Below are positions 43,872 through 56,214 of a stretch of DNA of 64,000 nucleotides, piece after piece (the stretch's first letter is position 1; every line of letters begins with the position of its first letter). Source of the stretch: Mycobacterium sp. Aquia_216 (GTDB lineage Bacteria; Actinomycetota; Actinomycetes; Mycobacteriales; Mycobacteriaceae); the NCBI RefSeq assembly GCF_026723865.1, contig NZ_CP113529.1, positions 2,666,001 through 2,730,000 of the forward strand. The letters are read 5' to 3'. Made by a program: the position numbers and the translations under genes. Under the pieces are notes generated by a model, which saw only the letters and a program-made list of their open reading frames with translations, did no database searches and had not been told where the DNA came from.

Positions 43872-44995
43872 GTGACCACAGCGGCGCAACTGGTACTCGA
43901 AGACGGCCGCGTGTTCACCGGCAGGCCGTTCGGCAAGATCGGACAGACCCTCGGGGAGGCCGTCTTCTCCACCGGCATGTCGGGTTATCAGGAGACGCTG
44001 ACCGATCCCAGCTATCACCGCCAGATCGTGGTGGCCACCGCGCCGCAGATCGGCAACACGGGTTGGAACGGCGAAGACGGCGAAAGCCGGGGCGACAAGA
44101 TCTGGGTCGCCGGTTACGCGGTGCGCGACCCGTCGCCGCGCGCCTCCAACTGGCGTGCCACGTCAACACTGCAGGACGAGCTGATCCGCCAGGGCATCGT
44201 CGGTGTCGCCGGCATCGACACCCGTGCCGTGGTGCGTCATCTGCGCAGCCGCGGTTCGATGAAGGCCGGGGTGTTCTCGGGTGATGCGCTCGCCGAGCCC
44301 GGCGAGCTGCTGGATCGGGTGCGCGGCCAGCAGTCGATGCTTGGCGCCGATCTCGCCGGGGAGGTCAGCACCCCGGGCGCTTATGTCGTCGAACCCGAAG
44401 GGCCGCAACAATTCACGGTCGCCGCCCTGGATCTGGGTATCAAGACCAACACGCCGCGCAACTTCGCCCGGCGCGGAATCCGCAGCCACGTGCTGCCGGC
44501 ATCGGCCACCTTCGAGCAGATCGCCGACATCAAACCGGACGGGGTGTTCTTGTCCAACGGCCCCGGCGACCCGGCCACCGCGGACCATGTCGTCGCACTC
44601 ACACGCGAGGTGCTGAACGCCGGAATCCCGTTGTTCGGCATCTGTTTCGGCAATCAGATCCTGGGCCGAGCACTCGGCCTGTCCACCTACAAGATGGTCT
44701 TCGGCCACCGCGGAATCAACATCCCCGTCATCGACCACGCCACCGGGCGGGTCGCGGTGACCGCGCAGAACCACGGCTTCGCGCTGGAAGGTGAGGCCGG
44801 CCAGCGATTCGACACGCCGTTCGGCCAGGCGATCGTCAGCCACACCTGCGCCAACGACGGAGTGGTAGAGGGCGTCAGACTGATTGACGGACAGGCATTT
44901 TCGGTGCAATACCATCCGGAGGCCGCCGCCGGCCCGCACGATGCGGAGTACCTGTTCGATCAATTCGCCGACCTGATGACAAGGGAGTCACGCTA

Positions 44996-44996
<1 letters not shown>
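43872..44996 (+). CDS. carA: Carbamoyl-phosphate synthase small subunit (glutaminase)
   Basis: Releases ammonia from glutamine for CarB, 374 residues. N-terminal small-subunit domain ([35 protein letters not shown]), then class-I glutamine amidotransferase with nucleophile in [17 protein letters not shown], His in [10 protein letters not shown] and [10 protein letters not shown] supplying the second His/Glu. GTG at 43872 lies 8 nt after AGGAG; GTG 43866 would sit only 2 nt after it, so it is less likely. The stop overlaps the carB GTG by one base. Confidence 0.96.
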
Positions 44997-48345
<3,349 letters not shown>

Positions 48346-48349
<4 letters not shown>

Positions 48350-49173
48350 CCGGTTTTGGCGCGCGGTTGGCCGAGGCCAAGTCGACTCGCGGGCCGCTGT
48401 GTCTGGGCATCGACCCGCACCCCGAGCTGCTGCGGGCATGGGATCTGCCCACCACCGCCGACGGCCTGGCCAAGTTCTGTGACATCTGTGTGGACGCGTT
48501 TGCGGGTTTCGCCGTCGTCAAGCCGCAGGTGGCGTTCTTCGAGGCCTACGGCTCGGCCGGCTTCGCGGTGCTGGAACGCACGATCGCCGCGCTGCGCTCG
48601 GATGGGGTGCTGGTGCTCGCCGACGCCAAGCGCGGGGACATCGGGACGACGATGGCGGCCTATGCCGCGGCCTGGGCCGGCGATTCGCCGCTGGCCGCAG
48701 ATGCCGTGACCGCCTCGCCGTACCTGGGGTTCGGCTCGCTGCGGCCGCTGCTGGAAGTCGCCGCGGCGCACGACCGCGGAGTCTTTGTGCTGGCGGCAAC
48801 TTCCAACCCGGAGGGCGGGACGGTGCAGCGTGCCACCTTCGACGGCCGCACCGTGGCCCAGTTGGTCGTTGACCAGGCGGCGGTGGTCAACCGGTCGGCG
48901 AACCCGTCCGGACCGGGCTATGTCGGTGTGGTGCTGGGCGCGACCGTCTTCGAGGCGCCCGATGTGAGCGCGCTGGGCGGCCCGGTGCTGGTACCCGGCG
49001 TCGGCGTGCAGGGCGGCCGTCCCGAGGGCCTCGGCGGCCTCGGTGGGGCCCTGCCGGGCCAGCTGCTGCCCGCGGTGGCACGCGAGGTGCTGCGGGCCGG
49101 ACCGAGCGTGCCGGACCTGCGGGCGGCGGGCCAACAAATGCTGGACGCGGTCGGCTATCTCGGTGTGAAGTAG
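48346..49173 (+). CDS. pyrF: Orotidine 5'-phosphate decarboxylase
   Basis: Decarboxylates OMP to UMP, last step of de novo UMP synthesis; 275 residues of the longer type-2 OMPDC. It shows [17 protein letters not shown] at the N-terminus, the catalytic [34 protein letters not shown] and the phosphate-binding [21 protein letters not shown] overlap with carB. It ends the pyr operon; pyrD and pyrE are not in this window. Confidence 0.96.
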
Positions 49174-49625
49174 CGGGCGCGGGGGGCCCCGGTTAACAGC
49201 GTCGGAATCTTTTCCACCAACTTCCGCCCGACGACCAGGTGTTTGTCGGCGCCGCGACACGCGCGACACGCCATGGCAAATCGTGATCCCCGGCACGAGC
49301 CCCTGCGGCTATCGGCCGGCGCGGTCCGCGACGGCGCCTCCGCCGGCCTCCGGCGCCGCGTCGTGGAGAAGCAAAGCCGCAGCTAGAAGGCTTGAATTGG
49401 GCTGGCGTCGGGAGGATGCGGCCGCGGCCGCGATGCCGGATCCGGGCGCTGCCAGCGATGCCGGAGCATGCCGCCGGCGGCAGGTGTGGGCGCAGGACAA
49501 GCTGGGCATTTAACCTCTTAACCAGGGGGTCGGGTTAGATTTCGTCAGGAAGCCTGAGTACGGTCGTCTCCGCTGGGCCCAAGCGCCCGGCAGAGACACG
49601 AGATTGATCTAGATACGGAGGAATC
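49174..49625. other. 452-bp intergenic region between pyrF and mihF
   Basis: I see no convincing gene. A 76-codon plus-strand frame (49283-49513) is Ala/Arg-rich with no start signal or motif. A GC palindrome GGGGCCCC at 49183-49190 just after pyrF might contribute to termination but lacks a T-tract. In M. tuberculosis, as I recall, PE15 and PPE20 occupy this position; no PE or PPE motif is visible here. Confidence 0.6.
49536..49541 (+). promoter_or_regulatory. Candidate -10 element (TAGATT) for mihF
   Basis: TAGATT fits the mycobacterial TANNNT -10 pattern and lies 85 bp before the mihF GTG, in the only locally AT-rich stretch of the gap. No -35 is obvious. A GGAGG ribosome-binding site lies at 49617-49621. 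Confidence 0.3.
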
Positions 49626-49943
49626 GTGGCCCTTCCCCAGTTGACCGACGAGCAGCGCGCGGCCGCGTTGGAGAAGGCGGCTGCCGCACGTCGAGCACGA
49701 GCAGAGCTCAAAGACCGTCTCAAGCGTGGTGGCACCAACCTGACCCAGGTGCTCAAGGACGCCGAGAGTGACGAAGTCCTTGGCAAGATGAAGGTGTCTG
49801 CGCTGCTTGAGGCGTTGCCGAAGGTGGGCAAGGTCAAGGCGCAGGAAATCATGACCGAGCTGGAGATCGCTCCGACCCGCCGCCTGCGTGGTCTCGGCGA
49901 TCGCCAGCGCAAGGCCCTGCTGGAAAAGTTCGGCTCCGCCTAG
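49626..49943 (+). CDS. mihF: Integration host factor mIHF
   Basis: Nucleoid-associated DNA-binding protein of 105 residues; as I recall the sequence it is the same as or nearly the same as M. tuberculosis Rv1388. The long N-terminal basic helix ([26 protein letters not shown]) is followed by an S13/H2TH-like DNA-binding fold: [20 protein letters not shown] then [19 protein letters not shown]. It is required for L5-phage-type integration and is essential in mycobacteria, unrelated to E. coli HU/IHF. GTG at 49626 with GGAGG close upstream. It has its own upstream region. Confidence 0.96.
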   Translation: MALPQLTDEQRAAALEKAAAARRARAELKDRLKRGGTNLTQVLKDAESDEVLGKMKVSALLEALPKVGKVKAQEIMTELEIAPTRRLRGLGDRQRKALLEKFGSA

Positions 49944-50055
49944 TTCGCCGACGATGCAGGCCGAAAGGCCTGAGGAGAAGGCGGGCCATCCAACCGAGCC
50001 GACCTGCGGCGATGCGGGCCGATTGGCCTGTGGGCGCACCAAACCAGGGGCGCCA

Positions 50056-50682
50056 GTGAACGTCGACGAGGGACCGGACGCGGGGCACCGCGCACGTCTC
50101 GAGCCATCAGGCAAGGGGCGTGTGGTGGTGCTGTCCGGTCCCTCAGCGGTCGGCAAGTCGACAGTGGTCCGGTGCCTGCGAGAGCGGATACCGGACCTGC
50201 ATTTCAGTGTCTCGGCCACGACGCGGGCGGCGCGGCCCGGGGAGGTCGACGGCGTCGACTACCACTTCGTGAGCCCGGCCCGCTTTCAGCAACTCATCGA
50301 CGAGGGCGCCCTGCTGGAGTGGGCCGAAATCCACGGTGGCCTGCAACGATCGGGCACCCTGGCGGCGCCGGTACGGGCTGCGACCGGCTCGGGTTTTCCG
50401 GTGCTGATCGAGGTGGACCTGGCCGGTGCCAGGGCGATCAAGAAGGCAATGCCGGAGGCCATCACCGTGTTTCTGGCCCCGCCCAGCTGGGCGGACCTGA
50501 AGGCCAGGCTCGTCGGGCGGGGCACCGAAACGCCGGAAGCCATCCAGCGCCGCCTGGAGACAGCCCGGGTGGAATTGGCAGCTCAAGACGACTTCGACCA
50601 GGTCGTGGTCAACAGTCAATTGGAGTCTGCGTGCGCCGAATTGGTATCCTTGCTGGTGGGAAACGCGCCTGGTACGGCATGA
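50056..50682 (+). CDS. gmk: Guanylate kinase
   Basis: Phosphorylates GMP to GDP, 208 residues. The P-loop is [13 protein letters not shown], with GMP-binding motifs [19 protein letters not shown] and [15 protein letters not shown] and the lid region [20 protein letters not shown] at 50056 is chosen because the resulting length and N-terminus ([15 protein letters not shown]) match mycobacterial Gmk; the in-frame ATG at 49954 would add 34 residues without similarity. It lies 112 bp after mihF and 73 bp before rpoZ, the same order as in M. tuberculosis. Confidence 0.95.
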   Translation: MNVDEGPDAGHRARLEPSGKGRVVVLSGPSAVGKSTVVRCLRERIPDLHFSVSATTRAARPGEVDGVDYHFVSPARFQQLIDEGALLEWAEIHGGLQRSGTLAAPVRAATGSGFPVLIEVDLAGARAIKKAMPEAITVFLAPPSWADLKARLVGRGTETPEAIQRRLETARVELAAQDDFDQVVVNSQLESACAELVSLLVGNAPGTA

Positions 50683-50755
50683 GCCGACTCGTCAGGCGCG
50701 ATCAATCAAGTTTCTAGCTGTTTCAACCGCTCTACGCGCCAGGAGAACATCTCAA

Positions 50756-51079
50756 GTGAGTATTCCGCAGTCGGACGCGTCGCTGACCACCGTGGATCAA
50801 TTCGATCCTTCGGCGGGCGGGCCGCGCGCCTACGACACCCCATTGGGCATTACCAACCCGCCCATCGACGAATTGCTGGACCGCGTCTCGAGCAAGTACG
50901 CACTGGTGATCTACGCGGCCAAACGGGCTCGGCAAATCAACGATTACTACAACCAGCTCGGCGAGGGCATCCTCGAGTACGTCGGTCCGCTGGTCGAGCC
51001 GGGGCTGCAGGAAAAGCCGCTCTCGATCGCGATGCGTGAGATCCACGCTGACCTGCTCGAGCACACCGAGGGCGAGTAG
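50756..51079 (+). CDS. rpoZ: RNA polymerase omega subunit
   Basis: Small RNA polymerase subunit that chaperones beta-prime, 107 residues. The core [27 protein letters not shown] segment, [20 protein letters not shown], and [22 protein letters not shown] at the C-terminus are near-identical to the mycobacterial protein. The N-terminal 25 residues are variable. GTG at 50756 has AGGAGA about 10 nt upstream. coaBC follows after 64 bp. Confidence 0.96.
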   Translation: MSIPQSDASLTTVDQFDPSAGGPRAYDTPLGITNPPIDELLDRVSSKYALVIYAAKRARQINDYYNQLGEGILEYVGPLVEPGLQEKPLSIAMREIHADLLEHTEGE

Positions 51080-51143
51080 CAGGACGGGGCCGGGCTCGGT
51101 GATCAGGTCTGAGAGCCGCTTCAACGAAGAAGGGCCGGCATAG

Positions 51144-52394
51144 GTGGATCGCAAGCGGATCGTGGTCGGTGTCTCCGGGGGTATCGCCGCGTACAAGGCG
51201 TGCACCCTCGTCCGGCAGCTCGCTGAGGCGGGCCATGACGTCCGCGTCATCCCCACCGAATCCGCGTTGCGCTTCGTCGGGGCGGCCACCTTCGAGGCGC
51301 TGTCCGGGCAGCCGGTGCACACCGGCGTCTTCGATGATGTTCCCGAGGTGCCGCACGTCCGGCTCGGCCAGCACGCCGACCTGGTCGTCGTGGCACCGGC
51401 CACCGCCGACCTGTTGGCCCGCGCGGTACAGGGCCGCGCCGACGATCTGCTGACCGCGACGCTGCTCACGGCGCGATGTCCGGTGCTGTTCGCGCCGGCG
51501 ATGCACACCGAGATGTGGTTACACCCGGCCACCGTCGACAATGTGGCGACATTGCGCCGCCGGGGCGCTGTCGTGCTGGAACCGGCCTTCGGACGGCTCA
51601 CCGGCGCGGACAGCGGCAAGGGCAGGCTGCCCGAGGCCGAAGAGATCACCACCCTGGCCCACCTGCTGCTGGAACGTGGCGACGCGTTGCCCTACGACCT
51701 GGCCGGCCGCAGGCTCCTGGTGACCGCGGGCGGGACCCGCGAGCCGATCGATCCGGTCCGCTTCATCGGCAACCGCAGCTCGGGCAAGCAGGGCTACGCC
51801 GTCGCGCGAGTCGCCGCCCAGCGCGGCGCCGAGGTCACGCTGATCGCGGGCCATACCGTCGGGCTCATCGACCCGGCCGGCGTCGAAGTGGTGCACATCA
51901 GTTCGGCGCAGCAGCTCGCCGACGCGGTGTCCAAGCACGTTCCCGATGCCGATGTTCTGGTGATGGCGGCCGCGGTCGCCGACTTCCGCCCCGCCCAGGT
52001 TGCCGCCGCGAAGATCAAAAAAGGGCCGGGCGATCATGACGAGCCGCCGCTGATCAAATTGGTGCGCAACGACGACGTGCTGGCCGGCGCGGTACGGGCG
52101 CGAGCCCACGGGGAACTGCCCAACATGCGGGCCATCGTCGGCTTCGCCGCCGAAACCGGCGACGCCAACGGAGATGTGCTGTTCCACGCCCGAGCGAAGT
52201 TGCGCCGCAAGGGATGTGACCTATTGGTCGTCAACGCTGTTGGCGACGGCCGGGCGTTCGAGGTGGACAACAATGACGGCTGGCTGCTGGCGTCCGACGG
52301 GACCGAGGCGGCGCTGCAGCACGGTTCGAAGACGCTGATGGCCAGTCGCATCGTTGACGCGATCGTCACTTTTCTGCACGGCGACAGCGGGTAA
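51144..52394 (+). CDS. coaBC: Bifunctional CoaBC (phosphopantothenoylcysteine synthetase/decarboxylase)
   Basis: Two steps of CoA synthesis: CTP-dependent joining of cysteine to 4'-phosphopantothenate (CoaB) and FMN-dependent decarboxylation (CoaC); 416 residues. N-terminal CoaC domain to about 185 has VVGVSGGIAAYKACTLVRQL, catalytic His in VRLGQHADLVVVAPATADLLA, and the substrate motif PAMHTEMW where most bacteria have PAMNxxMW. CoaB domain from about 190 has RLLVTAGGTREPIDPVRFIGN and SSGKQGYAVARVAA, and KIKKGPGD near 290. GTG at 51144 adjoins the flavodoxin-like fold. The last gene before metK. Confidence 0.96.
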   Translation: MDRKRIVVGVSGGIAAYKACTLVRQLAEAGHDVRVIPTESALRFVGAATFEALSGQPVHTGVFDDVPEVPHVRLGQHADLVVVAPATADLLARAVQGRADDLLTATLLTARCPVLFAPAMHTEMWLHPATVDNVATLRRRGAVVLEPAFGRLTGADSGKGRLPEAEEITTLAHLLLERGDALPYDLAGRRLLVTAGGTREPIDPVRFIGNRSSGKQGYAVARVAAQRGAEVTLIAGHTVGLIDPAGVEVVHISSAQQLADAVSKHVPDADVLVMAAAVADFRPAQVAAAKIKKGPGDHDEPPLIKLVRNDDVLAGAVRARAHGELPNMRAIVGFAAETGDANGDVLFHARAKLRRKGCDLLVVNAVGDGRAFEVDNNDGWLLASDGTEAALQHGSKTLMASRIVDAIVTFLHGDSG

Positions 52395-52440
52395 CGCTAG
52401 GTTGCAATCGTCCGCCCCAGCCGGTTGAGTTGAAGGCGCC

Positions 52441-52446
52441 TAAGAT
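52441..52446 (+). promoter_or_regulatory. Candidate -10 element (TAAGAT) for metK
   Basis: TAAGAT fits the mycobacterial -10 pattern, 43 bp before the metK GTG, within an AT-rich island of the 94-bp gap. Just downstream is an interrupted inverted repeat ACTAA-CA-TTAGT (52457-52468), which would lie near the transcription start and could bind a repressor. Confidence 0.4.
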
Positions 52447-52488
52447 AATTTGCCTAACTAACATTAGTCAGTACGGAAGGATGACGCA

Positions 52489-53700
52489 GTGAGTGAAAAG
52501 GGTCGGCTGTTTACCAGTGAGTCGGTGACCGAGGGGCATCCCGACAAGATCTGCGACGCCATCAGCGACTCGGTCCTCGATGCGCTTCTGGCGCAGGATC
52601 CCCGCTCACGTGTCGCGGTCGAGACGCTGGTCACCACCGGGCAGGTGCACGTGGTCGGCGAGGTCACGACGACCGCCAAAGAGGCGTTCGCGGACATCAC
52701 CAACACGGTGCGCGCCCGGATCCTCGACATCGGCTACGACTCGTCGGACAAGGGCTTCGACGGGACCACCTGCGGGGTGAACATCGGCATCGGCGCCCAG
52801 TCGCCCGACATCGCGCAGGGTGTCGACACCGCCCACGAGACGCGCGTCGAGGGCGCCGCGGACCCGCTGGACGCCCAGGGCGCCGGCGACCAGGGCCTGA
52901 TGTTCGGCTACGCGATCAACGACACCCCGGAGCGGATGCCGCTGCCGATCGCGCTGGCCCACCGGCTGTCGCGCAAGCTGACCGAGGTCCGCAAGAACGG
53001 CACGCTGGACTACCTGCGTCCGGACGGCAAGACCCAGGTCACCATCGCCTACGAGGACGACGTCCCGGTCCGGCTGGACACCGTGGTCGTCTCCACCCAG
53101 CACGCCGACGGGATCGACCTGGAGAAGACGCTGGATCCCGACATCCGCAAGCACGTGCTCAAGACCGTGCTGGAAGAGCTGGCTCACGACACCTTGGACG
53201 CGTCGTCGACCCGGGTGCTGGTCAATCCGACCGGCAAATTCGTGCTCGGCGGTCCGATGGGCGACGCCGGCCTGACCGGCCGCAAGATCATCGTGGACAC
53301 CTACGGCGGCTGGGCGCGCCACGGCGGCGGCGCCTTCTCCGGCAAGGATCCGTCCAAGGTGGACCGGTCGGCGGCGTACGCGATGCGCTGGGTGGCGAAA
53401 AACATCGTCGCAGCCGGGTTGGCGGAGCGGGTCGAGGTGCAGGTGGCCTACGCCATCGGCAAGGCCGCTCCGGTCGGGCTGTTCATCGAGACCTTCGGGA
53501 CCGCGACGGTCGATCCGGTCAAGATCGAGAAGATCGTGCCCGAGGTGTTCGACCTGCGACCAGGCGCGATCATCCGCGATCTGGACCTGCTGCGCCCGAT
53601 CTACGCGCAGACCGCCGCGTACGGGCACTTCGGCCGTACCGACGTGGAGCTGCCGTGGGAGCAGGAGAACAAGGTCGACGAGCTCAAGCGCGCCATCTAA
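52489..53700 (+). CDS. metK: S-adenosylmethionine synthase
   Basis: Makes SAM from methionine and ATP, 403 residues. Conserved blocks are [24 protein letters not shown] (His17-like active-site His), [31 protein letters not shown], the P-loop-like [15 protein letters not shown], and [20 protein letters not shown]. All catalytic residues seen. GTG at 52489 follows GGAAGG by about 8 nt. It ends 12 bp from the convergent split-barrel protein gene. Confidence 0.97.
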   Translation: MSEKGRLFTSESVTEGHPDKICDAISDSVLDALLAQDPRSRVAVETLVTTGQVHVVGEVTTTAKEAFADITNTVRARILDIGYDSSDKGFDGTTCGVNIGIGAQSPDIAQGVDTAHETRVEGAADPLDAQGAGDQGLMFGYAINDTPERMPLPIALAHRLSRKLTEVRKNGTLDYLRPDGKTQVTIAYEDDVPVRLDTVVVSTQHADGIDLEKTLDPDIRKHVLKTVLEELAHDTLDASSTRVLVNPTGKFVLGGPMGDAGLTGRKIIVDTYGGWARHGGGAFSGKDPSKVDRSAAYAMRWVAKNIVAAGLAERVEVQVAYAIGKAAPVGLFIETFGTATVDPVKIEKIVPEVFDLRPGAIIRDLDLLRPIYAQTAAYGHFGRTDVELPWEQENKVDELKRAI

Positions 53701-53712
53701 GCGCGCTGTCGC

Positions 53713-54288
53713 TCAGCGTTCGATGCTGGACGGCAGTGGGTGGTCGGCGTCCAGCGCGGGCAGGCCGTCGATGCTGTGCCGGTTGCGACCGACGGCGCTG
53801 GCGAACTTTTCGTCGGTGGCCTGTGCGTGGGCCTTGTCGAGCACCGGCCGTTCGTCGACGAGCTCGTAGTACGGCACCGCGTATCCGCAGGCGTCGGCGA
53901 TCCGCTCGACATCGATGACGATGGCGGCCCGGATACCGGAATGCTGGTCCCCGAAATGGGCTAGGAGACTGGGGAATTCCGAGTCGTCCGGGCGCACCGC
54001 ACGCCCGGTGCCGAACAACCGCAGGATCCGCGAGTTTCGGGTGAATGAGCAGAACATCAGGGTGATCCGGCCGTTGTCGCGCAGGTGCGCGATGGTCTCC
54101 GCGCCGCTGCCGAACAGATCGAGGTATGCGACGGTGTGCTCGTCGATCACGGCGAAGGTGTCTTGATAGCCCTTGGGGGAGAGGTTGATTCGCCCGCCCT
54201 CGGACGGCGCGGTCGCGACGAAGAACATGGCCTGGCTCTCGATGAATTCTCGCAGTGATTCGTCGAGACGCGAAAACTCTTTTGCCAT
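53713..54288 (-). CDS. Pyridoxamine-5'-phosphate-oxidase-like split-barrel protein
   Basis: 191-residue flavin/F420-binding split-barrel protein of the PPOX-like superfamily. Characteristic stretches: FIESQAMFFVATAPSEGGRINLSPKG, VAYLDLFGSGAETIAHLRDNGRITLMFCSF and RILRLFGTGRAV. The C-terminal third has CGYAVPYYELVDERPVLDKAHAQ, matching actinobacterial proteins annotated as pyridoxamine 5'-phosphate oxidase family. Biochemical role unknown; such proteins may use FMN or F420. It is a lone gene convergent with metK (12-bp gap). Confidence 0.85.
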   Translation of the reverse strand: MAKEFSRLDESLREFIESQAMFFVATAPSEGGRINLSPKGYQDTFAVIDEHTVAYLDLFGSGAETIAHLRDNGRITLMFCSFTRNSRILRLFGTGRAVRPDDSEFPSLLAHFGDQHSGIRAAIVIDVERIADACGYAVPYYELVDERPVLDKAHAQATDEKFASAVGRNRHSIDGLPALDADHPLPSSIER

Positions 54289-54345
54289 ACGTCGAGCCTA
54301 GCGTCGCGCAGCCGGGGCGCATGTGTGTCACGCAGCGGCGCACAC

Positions 54346-55326
54346 CTAGCCGGCGCGGATCAGCCGGCCGTGCGCGACCAGCGAGCCCACCTGCTTGAGC
54401 CGCTTGCTGCGGACGCTGACGTCGTAGGACTGGATGTGGTCGACGGTCGACAGACGCTCAGCCAGGTAGCGGTAAAGGTGTGCCGCGCTGCGGCAGATCA
54501 CCACGATCATCAGATTGGCGGGGCCGCTGACCGTGGCGACCGAGGCGACCTCGTCGTGGCGCACAATCTGCTCGGCCACCGACGCAAGATGGCACGGCGC
54601 AACCGATACCCAGATTATCGCGTTCAGCATGAATCCGAGCCGCTCCGGCAGCACGTCGAGGTCGTAGGAAAGGGTGCCGCCGGCCTGCAGGGCGACCAAC
54701 CGGCGCTTGACGCGGGCCGCCGACCACCCGGTGAGCCCAGCCAGTGCGCTGTCGGAAATGCGGCCATCTTGGGCCACCGCATCCAGCAGCGGCTGATCAT
54801 CGGCCGTCGGTCCGGCGGGCCGATCCGGGTGCGCGCAGTCCGGTGGCTGCAGCGCGGCGACCTGGAGCGTGTCCAAGACGTGCCCGTAGCCGGTCCAGTG
54901 CGCGTGCATCGGTGAGCCGAACACGTTGAGTACCAAGTCGACCCGCATATCGAGGACCGTTGAGGTGCGGGGCAGACGGTGCAACAGCCCCGCCTCGGCG
55001 CTGTCGAGGGGAGCGCGGACAACGCAGACCAATTCGGTGCCACCTGATAACACGTTGACGTGGGTGACCTCGGGCCGGCGGACCAGCGCTTCGGCGAGCC
55101 GGGGTAGGTCGTCGGGTTTGGCGCGTACGCGGACGACCCATTGGCATTCGCCATACACCCGCGGGTTGACCACGCCGACGACGCGCAGCACGCCCTCGCG
55201 GCGCAGGGCGTGGTAGCGGCGCGCGACGGTCTGTTCAGAGGCGCCGATGACCTCGGCGATACGCCGGAACGGCGCCCGCGGCGACAGCTGTAGCGCGTGG
55301 AGAATATGACCGTCGAGAGCTTGCAT
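54346..55326 (-). CDS. Two-domain Lrp/AsnC-family regulator
   Basis: 326-residue transcription regulator containing two Lrp-like modules. Module 1: HTH at residues about 1-60 (LDGHILHALQLSPRAPFRRIAEVIGASEQTVARRYHALR) and AsnC ligand domain to about 150. Module 2: HTH around 180-230 (LLDAVAQDGRISDSALAGLTGWSAARVKRRL) and a second effector domain (RLGFMLNAIIWVSVAP). The ATG at 55326 opens directly on the first helix. It diverges from the SDR/LLM pair with a 129-bp gap carrying an interrupted palindrome. It probably autoregulates and controls the divergent genes. Confidence 0.88.
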   Translation of the reverse strand: MQALDGHILHALQLSPRAPFRRIAEVIGASEQTVARRYHALRREGVLRVVGVVNPRVYGECQWVVRVRAKPDDLPRLAEALVRRPEVTHVNVLSGGTELVCVVRAPLDSAEAGLLHRLPRTSTVLDMRVDLVLNVFGSPMHAHWTGYGHVLDTLQVAALQPPDCAHPDRPAGPTADDQPLLDAVAQDGRISDSALAGLTGWSAARVKRRLVALQAGGTLSYDLDVLPERLGFMLNAIIWVSVAPCHLASVAEQIVRHDEVASVATVSGPANLMIVVICRSAAHLYRYLAERLSTVDHIQSYDVSVRSKRLKQVGSLVAHGRLIRAG

Positions 55327-55337
55327 CGTGAGGAAAA

Positions 55338-55349
55338 CTCTACATAGAG
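55338..55349. promoter_or_regulatory. CTCTA-CA-TAGAG inverted repeat, candidate Lrp operator
   Basis: Interrupted palindrome of two 5-base arms, 12 bp before the Lrp-like start on the minus strand. An operator this close to the start suits autorepression. Assignment is positional. Confidence 0.4.
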
Positions 55350-55455
55350 CTCCATTGGCGGGCCTATTTCTGACGCCAAGAGGGGTTTTGCTGGCCCTGC
55401 TCGCCGACGCCACCGACCATGGAGTCACATCCTTCCCAGCATCGGAGGCAGCTCA

Positions 55456-56214
55456 ATGCAACTGTCCGGCAACACCATCCTGGTGACCGGTGGCGGTACC
55501 GGAATCGGGCGGGCCATGGCCATCGCGTTGTCGGGGCGCGGTAACCGAGTGGTGATCGCGGGTCGGCGAACCGCCGCGTTACGTGCCGTCGTCGACGCGT
55601 ATCCGAGTATCGAGTGGCACTCCCTGGACGTCACCGACACCGAGTCCGTCGGGCGGTTCGCCGCGACGGTCGAGCGCCGGTGGCCCGATCTCAACGTGCT
55701 GATCAACAATGCGGGCGTGATGGAGCTGGAAAGCGTTGACACCCTCGATCCGGCGGTGTCGACGACCATCGTCGCGACTAATCTGCTGGGCCCGATCGTG
55801 TTGACGTCAGTGCTGTTACCGACGTTGCGGCGGCAGCCCGACGCCACGATCGTGAACATCACCTCGGCGCTCGCCTTCGTCCCGCTGGCCATCGCCCCGA
55901 CCTACAGCGCAACCAAGGCCGGCCTGCACTCATATACCGAATCGCTGCGTATCCTGTTGCGGGAAAGCGGTATTCAGGTCATCGAGATTGCGCCACCGCG
56001 AGTGCGCACGGAGATGGACAGTCCTCGTGGCGCCGACTCGGTGGACGCCGACGAGTTCGTCGCGGAGGTCATCGCTGCGCTGTCCGCGCAGTCGGACACC
56101 AGCGAAGTCGTGGTCGAAGCCGCCCGTGCGGTGCGCTACGCCGACCGTGAGGGCCGCTACTGCGCGATGCTGACCGCCCTCAATACCGGCATCGACGCGG
56201 CGGATGTGCTGTGA
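55456..56214 (+). CDS. Short-chain dehydrogenase/reductase (DltE-like)
   Basis: Classical SDR of 252 residues. Nucleotide motif TGGGTGIG at residues 11-18, NNAG in VLINNAGVMELE, catalytic Ser in NITSALAFVPL and Tyr-x-x-x-Lys in TYSATKAGLHSYTESL are all present. It resembles the DltE-like SDRs encoded with regulators in actinobacteria. ATG at 55456 is followed by GTG overlap into the LLM gene. Divergent from the Lrp-like regulator, so it probably belongs to its regulon. Substrate unknown. Confidence 0.88.
   Translation: MQLSGNTILVTGGGTGIGRAMAIALSGRGNRVVIAGRRTAALRAVVDAYPSIEWHSLDVTDTESVGRFAATVERRWPDLNVLINNAGVMELESVDTLDPAVSTTIVATNLLGPIVLTSVLLPTLRRQPDATIVNITSALAFVPLAIAPTYSATKAGLHSYTESLRILLRESGIQVIEIAPPRVRTEMDSPRGADSVDADEFVAEVIAALSAQSDTSEVVVEAARAVRYADREGRYCAMLTALNTGIDAADVL

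Noticed and set aside
49183..49190. GGGGCCCC palindrome after pyrF as a terminator
   Set aside because: No loop and no T-tract; too short to call a terminator.
49283..49513. 76-codon plus-strand frame between pyrF and mihF, considered as a PE/PPE remnant
   Set aside because: No N-terminal Pro-Glu or Pro-Pro-Glu motif, Ala/Arg-rich and no start signal.
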